DNA from: Deltaproteobacteria bacterium
GTDB taxonomy: Bacteria > DRYD01
Direction of reading: 5' to 3'
Assembly (NCBI GenBank): GCA_028276365.1
Contig: JAPYWL010000037.1
Span: 1-12,772, forward strand
Length of the DNA stretch: 12,772 nucleotides
In this document: piece by piece, positions 6,856 to 12,772 of the stretch
How the letters are laid out: each line of letters starts with the position of its first letter
Position numbering within the stretch: the first letter of the stretch is position 1
Notes under the pieces: generated by a model
Databases searched by the model: none
What the model saw: the letters and a program-made list of their open reading frames with translations, nothing else
Told to the model about the DNA's origin: nothing
Translations under genes and position numbers: made by a program

Positions 6856-8988
6856 TTAAAATAAACCAAGAATGGAGTTTAAAACATTATCAGGGACTTT
6901 TTTATAAGAATGTAACTCCATAGTAAAAGTAGCTCTACCTTGAGTTAGTGATCTTAAAGTAGTAGAATAACCAAACATTTCTCTTAACGGAACTAAAGCT
7001 AAAATCTTATTTATTACAATAGTAGAAATTTGTTGATAAATAGAAATCTCTAAGATTTCTGCATTTCTTGAATTCAGATCGTTAATAACATTACCTAAAT
7101 ATTCTTCATTAACTATTATTTCAACCTTCATAACAGGCTCTAATAAAACAGGATTAGCATTAGAAATAGCAATTTTAGTAGCTTCATAAGCAGCCACCTT
7201 AAACGCTAAATTAGTAGAAAAATTAGGATCAAATTCACCATCTACTATTCTTACTTTTAAATTAATACAACTATATCCTGCTAAAGGCCCTACTATTAGT
7301 GCTTCAGCTATTCCTTCTTTTATAGATGGAATAAACTTCTTAGGAATTTTTTCTTCACTCACTTCATCATATATTTTAACCCCATTTTCTATAGGTTGAA
7401 CTTGAAGTACTACATAAGCAGTCTGTAATTTATTAGATATTTGCTTACTAAATCTATATTCTCCTTGAGCTTTAGTAGTTATTGTTTCTTTATACTCTAC
7501 TTGAGGCTTTCCTGAATATATTTTTAAATTATGATCCCTAATAAGTCTATCTTTTATTATTTCTAAATGAAGTTCCCCCATCCCAGAAATTATTATCTGC
7601 CCCGTTTCTTCGTTAATTTTATACCTAAAAGTAGGATCCTCTTCAGCCAATCTTTCCAAAGCTTTAAATAATTTCTCTTCCTCAGCTTTTGATTCAGCTT
7701 CTATAGCAGTAAAAATAACAGAAGGAGGAATGTTTATACTTTCTAATACTATTTTCTCATCAGAAAAATTACAAAGAGTATCTCCTGTGGAAGTTTTTTT
7801 TAATCCAAGTACAGCACCTATATCTCCCATCTCTAATTTACTAACACTTTCTATATAATTAGCATGTAATTTCAAAATTTTTGTTATTCTCTCAGATAGA
7901 TCTTTAGTAGTATTCTTAACTACAATCCCTTCTTCTAACTTTCCAGAATACACTCTAACAAAACAAATTCTACCAACATTTGGTAGATAACTAACTTTAA
8001 AACATAAAGCCAAAGTTTTAGAATTATGATGATAATCTAATAAATTAATTTTAATTTTTTCTTCTTGTAGATCCTTATTTATTCTAAAAGCTTCAATATT
8101 AATAAAATCTAAAGGATTAGGTAAAAAATCAATAACAGCATCTAAAAGAAGTTGAACCCCTATATTCTTTAATGAACTACCACATAAAACAATAACCCCA
8201 AGCCTTCTTAAAGTTATATCTCTTAAAGCATTATAAATATCATCAACACTATATTTATCTTCTAAGTATTTCATCATAAAGTCATCATGTAATTCTGCAA
8301 TAGTTTCTAACATTAAATTTCTAATATTTAGAGCTTGTTCTAAATTCTGCTGATTAATATCCCTAAATTCATATAAACTACCATCCTCATTAACCCAATA
8401 AACTTCCTTTAAATTAATTAAATCAATAACTCCTTTAAATTCGTTTTCTGAACCAATAGGGATTTGAATAGGAATAGGTTTAACTAGCAATCTTTCTTTT
8501 ATGGATTCTAAAGCATTATAGAAATTAGCTCCAAGTTTATCCATTTTATTAACATATACTATTCTTGGAATATTATATTTATCTGCTTGTCTCCAAACAG
8601 TTTCAGTTTGAGGTTGTACCCCATTAGCAGCATCTATTATAACAATAATCCCATCTAAAACTCTCATAGATCTCTCTACTTCTATAGTAAAATCCACATG
8701 TCCAGGAGTATCTATTAAATTAAAAAAATAATCTTTCCAATAGAAAAAAGTAGCAGCACTAGTTATAGTTATACCGTGCTCTTTCTCTTGAATCATATAA
8801 TCCATAGTAGCAGTACCTTCATCTACACTACCAATTTTGTAAATCTTCTTAGTATAATAAAGTATTCTTTCAGTGGTTGTGGTTTTACCAGCATCAATAT
8901 GTGCAACTATCCCTATGTTCCTCGTTTTTAGTAGCCTATTAAATAGCTCCTTATCCTTTAATTTATTAACATCTTCTTTAATAGTCAT
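6856..8988 (-). CDS. fusA: elongation factor G (possible paralogue with altered domain IV tip)
   Basis: This is a translational GTPase acting on the ribosome in translocation or, in some paralogues, recycling. The start is taken as ATG 8986-8988 (710 residues). The GTG 9 nt upstream lies inside the Shine-Dalgarno AAGGTGA and is unlikely to be used. G motifs in this numbering are AHIDAGKT 29-36, switch I EHGITI 70-75, DTPGH 93-97 with catalytic His97, NKMD 147-150 and CGSS 269-272. Domains II, III and V are recognisable, with SGMGELHLEI near 468 and the terminal MFGYSTTLRSLTQGRATFTME. Two places differ from ordinary EF-G. The ERGITI Arg is His71, and the domain IV tip, usually SYHDVDSSE, reads EFDPNFSTN, replacing the conserved tip histidine (E. 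coli His583) with Asp587. The gene is not beside rpsL, rpsG or tuf, so it may be a second EF-G. It is coupled to the TPR-like gene 5 nt upstream. Confidence 0.92.
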   Translation of the reverse strand: MTIKEDVNKLKDKELFNRLLKTRNIGIVAHIDAGKTTTTERILYYTKKIYKIGSVDEGTATMDYMIQEKEHGITITSAATFFYWKDYFFNLIDTPGHVDFTIEVERSMRVLDGIIVIIDAANGVQPQTETVWRQADKYNIPRIVYVNKMDKLGANFYNALESIKERLLVKPIPIQIPIGSENEFKGVIDLINLKEVYWVNEDGSLYEFRDINQQNLEQALNIRNLMLETIAELHDDFMMKYLEDKYSVDDIYNALRDITLRRLGVIVLCGSSLKNIGVQLLLDAVIDFLPNPLDFINIEAFRINKDLQEEKIKINLLDYHHNSKTLALCFKVSYLPNVGRICFVRVYSGKLEEGIVVKNTTKDLSERITKILKLHANYIESVSKLEMGDIGAVLGLKKTSTGDTLCNFSDEKIVLESINIPPSVIFTAIEAESKAEEEKLFKALERLAEEDPTFRYKINEETGQIIISGMGELHLEIIKDRLIRDHNLKIYSGKPQVEYKETITTKAQGEYRFSKQISNKLQTAYVVLQVQPIENGVKIYDEVSEEKIPKKFIPSIKEGIAEALIVGPLAGYSCINLKVRIVDGEFDPNFSTNLAFKVAAYEATKIAISNANPVLLEPVMKVEIIVNEEYLGNVINDLNSRNAEILEISIYQQISTIVINKILALVPLREMFGYSTTLRSLTQGRATFTMELHSYKKVPDNVLNSILGLF

Positions 8989-8993
8989 AAATA

Positions 8994-9000
8994 TCACCTT
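8994..9000 (-). promoter_or_regulatory. ribosome binding site of EF-G overlapping the upstream stop codon
   Basis: On the minus strand AAGGTGA lies 5 nt before the ATG at 8986-8988, and its last three bases are the TGA stop of the TPR-like gene. This decides the EF-G start in favour of the ATG over the GTG at 8995-8997. It also implies that ribosomes ending the first gene can re-initiate on the second. Confidence 0.8.
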
Positions 9001-10184
9001 ATCTTCTTTATTAAATCAGGATTAATAATTTTTTGGGATTCATTCTGTTTTTTAGTTTCTTCTTTTTTTATATTATAAATATAATCAGAAACAAGTTTCT
9101 TTAAAGAATCAGAAGAATTATTTAAAGCTATATTAAAATAAATTTCAGCTAAGGCTTTCTTATCTTTCGTTAAGTAAAGTTTCCTACCTATCTCTAAATT
9201 CACATAAGGATCCCTATTTAAATAATCTTTAACTTCATCCCTAACTAAACTAATTTTTAAAATTAAATTTTTAAAATCTTTAAACCCATTCCCTTCAAAA
9301 TTATAATTACTTAGTACATAATTTATAACCTCTGGTATCTCAGAAGAACTTAAAGATTTAATGGAATTAATTAAATAATTTTCTGCTTCCTGGGTTTTAT
9401 TTAAATTAACTAAAACCTGGTAATATAAAATAACATCATCCTTATTAAATTGCATTTTTTTTAGTTCTTTATATTTTATTACATTATGAATTTTATTAAA
9501 AGCTTGGTCATATTTTTTTTGATCTAAATAAAATTTTGTTAAAGCATACTTAATTTCTAAATTATTGGTATATATTTGTTCATAGGAAGTAAGTAATTTT
9601 TCAGCTTGATTATAATTCCCTAAAATAGAATATAAAGCTGCTAAAACTTGTAAATTCTTAAAAAATTCAGGATTCGAAGGATGAGTATATTTATACAATA
9701 TAACAGCATATTCTAATATATTATTTATATCTTCATTATTCTTAAATGAATTATCAAATAGATATTTAACTATATCTAAATTTTTAGGAATATCTGCTTT
9801 ATTTTTTATAATTAATTTATAAGCATCCTTAAGATATAAATAAGCTATAGTATTATCCTTATCTTGATAAAGATTAAATAGATTTTTATATAACTCAACA
9901 GATGGTCCCTTTTCTTTATATTCTTTAATTAGATTTTTTAAGTTATGTTTAAAAACAGAATCGTTAGTAGTATCTTTAACAGTAAATAAAACTAAAATAG
10001 CTGAAGAAAAGAATATAACTAAAATAAAACTATAAGCTAATATTCTAAAAGGATTAGGTTTATATTTTAATTTTATCTGCTCTTGCTTCTCTAATTCAGG
10101 ATTTATTAATTTAATTTCTATTTGTTCCTTTTTTTGTTTAGATATTTTTACTTTTTTTTTAGGTTTAACTTTTTTTTTATCCAT
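8994..10184 (-). CDS. membrane-anchored TPR-like protein of unknown function
   Basis: This 396-residue protein has a strongly basic N-terminal tail (KKKVKPKKKVK and following, residues 1-45) and one membrane helix at about 46-69. A long, mostly helical remainder follows that should lie outside the membrane by the positive-inside rule. Residues about 175-285 contain tetratricopeptide-like helix pairs. Examples are LQVLAALYSILGNYNQAEKLL, cut here at 178-198, and IKYALTKFYLDQKKYDQAF at 211-229, with a third weaker unit near 251-275. The GNYNQAEKLL and KKYDQAF segments are typical TPR second helices. Such proteins are usually scaffolds, so no specific partner is claimed. The start ATG (10182-10184) has AAGGGA 8 nt upstream. 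The gene is coupled to EF-G through an overlapping stop and Shine-Dalgarno, which is an odd pairing of an extracytoplasmic protein with a translation factor. Confidence 0.82.
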   Translation of the reverse strand: MDKKKVKPKKKVKISKQKKEQIEIKLINPELEKQEQIKLKYKPNPFRILAYSFILVIFFSSAILVLFTVKDTTNDSVFKHNLKNLIKEYKEKGPSVELYKNLFNLYQDKDNTIAYLYLKDAYKLIIKNKADIPKNLDIVKYLFDNSFKNNEDINNILEYAVILYKYTHPSNPEFFKNLQVLAALYSILGNYNQAEKLLTSYEQIYTNNLEIKYALTKFYLDQKKYDQAFNKIHNVIKYKELKKMQFNKDDVILYYQVLVNLNKTQEAENYLINSIKSLSSSEIPEVINYVLSNYNFEGNGFKDFKNLILKISLVRDEVKDYLNRDPYVNLEIGRKLYLTKDKKALAEIYFNIALNNSSDSLKKLVSDYIYNIKKEETKKQNESQKIINPDLIKKIR

Positions 10185-10359
10185 AAAAACAATCCCTTAA
10201 ACTACTTTTTTATCTTATAGAAGATAAAGCTTCCTGAATTATATAGTTTTTCATTTCTTTTTAGGTTTAACTTAACCACCTTCTAGTCCCACTAAGAACC
10301 ATGTTTATATTTTAATCCTTATAAGAAAACAAATATATCTTCCCTTTTTTAATTAAAAA
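10185..10359 (-). other. leader region of the TPR/EF-G unit with possible RNA structure
   Basis: This 175-nt gap lies between rplI and the TPR-like gene. Read on the minus strand, the middle part (about 10262-10300) is markedly richer in G than the surroundings. It can form a hairpin TTC(T)TAGT-GGG-ACTAGAA of 7 bp with one bulged base, followed by a second one pairing AGGT with ACCT. Nearer the gene, TTTATCTT-CTAT-AAGATAAA (10211-10230) makes an 8-bp stem. Two very short frames, MVLSGTRRWLS and MKNYIIQEALSSIR, each end in a stop within the gap, and neither has a well-placed Shine-Dalgarno. I do not recognise a known riboswitch or a tRNA here. Confidence 0.35.
10304..10332 (-). promoter_or_regulatory. 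candidate sigma70-type promoter for the TPR/EF-G unit
   Basis: On the minus strand TTGTTT (10327-10332) and TATAAA (10304-10309) are separated by 17 nt. They match the -35 consensus in 3 of 6 positions and the -10 consensus in 5 of 6. Transcription would begin near 10297 and give a leader of about 110 nt. In AT-rich DNA such matches are common, so support is moderate. The position just after rplI and before the G-rich segment is reasonable. Confidence 0.35.
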
Positions 10360-10803
10360 TTAACTAATTAATTCTAATTCAACATTAGCTTTAATAAGAC
10401 CAGGTAAGTTAAGTTTAATATTGTAAATCCCTGTAGCTTTAATAGGCCTTTCTATTTCTATCCAATGTTTATCTATATGTTCATTTAATTCTTTAGATAA
10501 TATTTCAGAAATTTTTTCCTTTGTTAAAGCTTGATAGAGTTTCCCATCTTTACCCGCTACTACCTTAATAGTGAATCTTTTTGAATCAATTTTTTCTTTT
10601 AATTCAATAGATTTTTCCTTTAGCTTTTGATTTCTAATTTCAATTGATTTTTTAAGATTTTCTAATTGTTTTTGTAATCCTTCAGTTAAGGGAACAGCTA
10701 TTTTCTGAGGTATCAAATAGTTTCTAGCATAACCATCTTTTACATTAAGAATATCCCCTGCTTTACCTAAATGAACATAATCTTTTAATAAAAGCACTTT
10801 CAT
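10360..10803 (-). CDS. rplI: 50S ribosomal protein L9
   Basis: L9 binds domain V of 23S rRNA through its N-terminal domain and helps keep the reading frame. At 147 residues it has the usual bacterial length. The N-terminal RNA-binding domain is clear: MKVLLLKDYVHLGKAGDI, then VKDGYARNYLIPQKIA at about 21-36, matching the family signature. A long charged connecting helix (about 41-75) and the C-terminal domain (about 77-147, with KVVAGKDGKLYQALT) follow. AAGGAGGG (10813-10820) lies 9 nt before the ATG. In many Firmicutes rplI sits beside dnaB and a DHH phosphoesterase. Here its neighbours are a PepSY_TM-like protein 21 nt upstream and a TPR-like gene downstream. Confidence 0.96.
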   Translation of the reverse strand: MKVLLLKDYVHLGKAGDILNVKDGYARNYLIPQKIAVPLTEGLQKQLENLKKSIEIRNQKLKEKSIELKEKIDSKRFTIKVVAGKDGKLYQALTKEKISEILSKELNEHIDKHWIEIERPIKATGIYNIKLNLPGLIKANVELELIS

Positions 10804-10824
10804 ATTATTTATCCCTCCTTACTT

Positions 10825-11100
10825 TTAATTTTTTCCACTTTTAATTTTTTTCCAATAAATATTAATAAATAATATAATCCCACTAATAGATAATCCCAAT
10901 AAAGCCAAAGCTACAAATAAAGCAAAGTATTTAAATACTCCTAAAACTTCATAAGTATGAATGTTATAAATAATATCTTCAATATTCTCAGGAATATTCT
11001 TTCTAAATACTAATATAAAACCTGTTATAGCAGTAATTATAAAAAATATAGCAAATATAAATCCTACCCACCTATGAATAGTCCTTATTAAATTTATCAT
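10825..11100 (-). CDS. small PepSY_TM-like membrane protein
   Basis: This 91-residue protein has two membrane helices, at about 11-32 and 58-82. RTIHRWVGFIFAIFFIITAI, continuing TGF, follows the PepSY-associated transmembrane pattern (a basic residue and His before the helix, TG inside it). IHTYEVLGVFKY followed by LLGLSISGII matches the second conserved block (His-Thr, Gly, then SGI in the helix). The large extracytoplasmic PepSY domain of full-length relatives is absent, so this is the short form. Full-length relatives are tied to iron or heme reduction and transport. The His residues at 9 and 48 might be relevant, but that is inference. The ATG has no Shine-Dalgarno: the preceding 20 nt are almost only A and T, and no alternative start lies between it and an in-frame upstream stop. 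The stop is 21 nt before rplI. Confidence 0.75.
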   Translation of the reverse strand: MINLIRTIHRWVGFIFAIFFIITAITGFILVFRKNIPENIEDIIYNIHTYEVLGVFKYFALFVALALLGLSISGIILFINIYWKKIKSGKN

Positions 11101-11332
11101 ATTATATAAAAATAAAAAAACATTTAGCTAAATTAATATATAATTATACCTAAAATCCATAAAACCTTTTCATTTATAAGCCTAAAATAATTTATTTACA
11201 ATATAAGAAGAATTTAGTAAAAATAGGAATTGTAGTATATATATAATCTTAAATAAAATTTTGAAATAATATATTAAACTCTAAATATCCTTTTTTTATC
11301 AATACTAATTTACTAAATACTATAAAAAAATA
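11101..11332 (-). other. intergenic region between recG and the PepSY_TM-like gene
   Basis: This 232-nt, extremely AT-rich gap shows no gene. On the minus strand a TATAAT (11143-11148) is a possible -10 element, 42 nt before the PepSY_TM-like gene, but no good -35 lies 17 nt upstream. The palindrome ATTTAGCTAAAT (11122-11133), followed by a T-rich stretch, is too weak to call a terminator. A 12-nt direct repeat lies at the recG end. Confidence 0.4.
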
Positions 11333-11342
11333 CTAAATACTA
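11311..11342. repeat. 12-nt direct repeat at the 3' end of recG
   Basis: TACTAAATACTA occurs at 11311-11322 and again at 11331-11342, a period of 20 nt. The second copy covers the recG stop codon (11333-11335). It may be a small local duplication and has no evident function. Confidence 0.55.
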
Positions 11343-12772
11343 CTAACAACTTCAATAAAATTATCTTCTATTTGCTTAATTTTTTCTTTTAAATAATCAA
11401 TATTGTTTATATATTTAGATAGTATTTTAGCTAAAGTATTGGAAAAAGTAATTAGTTTAATATCTTTTAATGGGTTTAGAGCTTTAAATTCAGTAAATCC
11501 ATGCTGTTTATATCCAATTATTTCCCCTGGTCCCCTTAATTCTAAATCCTTTTGAGCAATCATAAACCCATCATCATAATATTTTAATATTTTTAATCTC
11601 TCTAAAGCTTTAGAAAACTCTAAAGCATTCAAATTTTTAGAAGTAACTAAAATACAATATGGTTGATGGGAAGCTCGCTTAACTCTACCCCTTAACTGAT
11701 GTAATTGAGATAATCCAAACCTTTCTGAATCTAATATTACAATAGTATTAGCAGTAGGAACATCTATTCCTACTTCTATAACCGTTGTAGATATCAAGAT
11801 ATCGTATAAACCTTGTCTAAAATCATCCATTATGGATTCTTTTTCTTTAGAAGACATCTTGCCATGTAAAACCCCTATCCTTATATCTCTATCATTTACC
11901 TTATATTTCTTAAATTCACTTTGTAATTCATTGAGAGTTTGTTCTACATTTTTAAGTTTAATTTTTTTACCTTCATTTTCTTGAATAGCTGGGCAAATAA
12001 AATATGCTTGAAAACCTTGTTCTAACTGACTTAAAACAAATTTATAAACTTTATCCATATTAGAATAATTAAATATTTCAGTAATAGCTTTTTTCCTATT
12101 AGGCGGTAATTCATCAATAACAGAAATATCAAGATCACTATAAACAGTAAGAGCTAAAGTCCTAGGAATAGGAGTAGCACTCATAACTACTAAGTGAGCA
12201 TCTAAGGATTTTGAATATAGCTGATATCTCTGATTAACCCCAAATTTATGCTGCTCATCTATTACAATTAAACCTAAATTTTTAAAATTTAGGTTTTCGT
12301 TTATTAGAGCGTGAGTACCTATTAAAATATCCAGTTCCCCATTTAAAGCTTGTTCAAAAATTAATTTTCTTTGCCTACCCTTAATCTTTGAAGTTAGTAA
12401 TTTAATATTTAAATTAAAATCTTTTAAAATTTTATTAAAATTAAGATAATGTTGATTAGCTAAGACTTCAGTAGGAGCCATTAAAACACTTTGATAACCA
12501 TTTATTTTTAAAAGATAAGCTAATATAATAGCAATAACAGTTTTCCCTGCACCTACATCCCCTTGAATTAATCTCCTAATTTTCTTAGATTTTTCAAAAT
12601 CAGAAATAAAATCATTTAATACCCTCAATTGTGCATTAGTTAAATTAAATGGTAATATTTTTTTTATTTCTTCTAATTTATCCTTTGTTTTAATTAAATC
12701 TATTTTTATATTTGATTTTTCTTCTTTTTTTGATAAAGTATTTAATAATACTTGAGTATATATTATTTCCTC
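11333..12772 (-). CDS. recG: ATP-dependent DNA helicase RecG, 5' end outside window
   Basis: RecG is a cytosolic double-stranded DNA translocase that remodels stalled forks and branched recombination intermediates. The frame stays open to the right edge, giving 479 residues, and the N-terminal wedge/OB domain lies beyond it. A TTG at 12626-12628 is an internal Leu, because the preceding LPFNLTNAQLRVL is the normal RecG lead-in. Visible in this numbering are Walker A GDVGAGKT 71-78, DEQH 172-175, SATPIPRTLAL 198-208, the VIEVGIDVP block, motif VI near 359-366, and the C-terminal RecG-specific DLELRGPGEIIGYKQHG. Motif VI reads QLRGRVKRA where RecG normally has QLRGRVGRG, so two glycines are replaced (Lys365, Ala367). 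The second arginine is kept. The stop TAG is at 11333-11335. Confidence 0.95.
   Translation of the reverse strand, partial: EEIIYTQVLLNTLSKKEEKSNIKIDLIKTKDKLEEIKKILPFNLTNAQLRVLNDFISDFEKSKKIRRLIQGDVGAGKTVIAIILAYLLKINGYQSVLMAPTEVLANQHYLNFNKILKDFNLNIKLLTSKIKGRQRKLIFEQALNGELDILIGTHALINENLNFKNLGLIVIDEQHKFGVNQRYQLYSKSLDAHLVVMSATPIPRTLALTVYSDLDISVIDELPPNRKKAITEIFNYSNMDKVYKFVLSQLEQGFQAYFICPAIQENEGKKIKLKNVEQTLNELQSEFKKYKVNDRDIRIGVLHGKMSSKEKESIMDDFRQGLYDILISTTVIEVGIDVPTANTIVILDSERFGLSQLHQLRGRVKRASHQPYCILVTSKNLNALEFSKALERLKILKYYDDGFMIAQKDLELRGPGEIIGYKQHGFTEFKALNPLKDIKLITFSNTLAKILSKYINNIDYLKEKIKQIEDNFIEVVSSI

Noticed and set aside
8989-8997. GTG start for EF-G three codons before the ATG
   Set aside because: The GTG is part of the Shine-Dalgarno AAGGTGA that serves the ATG at 8986-8988, so it cannot itself be well initiated.
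10264-10300. tRNA- or riboswitch-like segment
   Set aside because: No cloverleaf, T-loop GGTTCNANNCC or known riboswitch core could be matched, so it is kept only as a possible unidentified structured leader.
12626-12628. TTG as the start of recG
   Set aside because: The in-frame upstream residues form the conserved RecG lead-in LPFNLTNAQ, and the frame runs off the window.

Overview
The window is very AT-rich (roughly a quarter G+C by eye). It is densely coding and carries ordinary bacterial housekeeping genes. Strong purine-rich ribosome binding sites, a zinc-ribbon adenylate kinase and a large secreted AMIN-type amidase suggest a low-GC, Firmicutes-like bacterium with an extensive murein wall. 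The presence of NuoD means it encodes at least part of a complex I-like NADH/quinone oxidoreductase. I cannot name the phylum from this sequence alone. Every protein is strongly biased towards Lys, Asn, Ile, Tyr and Phe, as expected from base composition.

Layout: on the + strand, positions 1-771 hold the 3' end of a gyrase/topoisomerase IV A-subunit gene, followed after 51 nt by adk (823-1470). Everything from 1498 to the right edge lies on the minus strand. In order of transcription it is recG (5' end outside the window), a small two-helix PepSY_TM-type protein, rplI, a membrane-anchored TPR-like protein, an EF-G (fusA-type) gene, an N-acetylmuramoyl-L-alanine amidase, nuoD, a 498-residue protein of unknown function, and marC. 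adk and marC converge with only 27 nt between them.

Spacing suggests several transcription units. The TPR-like gene and EF-G are translationally coupled, because the stop codon of the first lies inside the Shine-Dalgarno of the second. The amidase and nuoD are 23 nt apart, and the unknown gene and marC are 24 nt apart. The larger gaps are 11101-11332, 10185-10359, 6742-6855 and 3655-3736. The gap before the TPR-like gene holds a sigma70-like promoter candidate and a short, locally G-rich stretch that can fold into hairpins, which is unusual in such AT-rich DNA.

I see no phage, transposon, CRISPR array, tRNA, rRNA or defence locus, and nothing I would call a new system. The points most worth a second look are the EF-G with altered switch I and domain IV tip, the altered motif VI of RecG, nuoD standing apart from any other nuo gene, the unrecognised 498-residue protein, and the possible structured leader before the TPR/EF-G pair.
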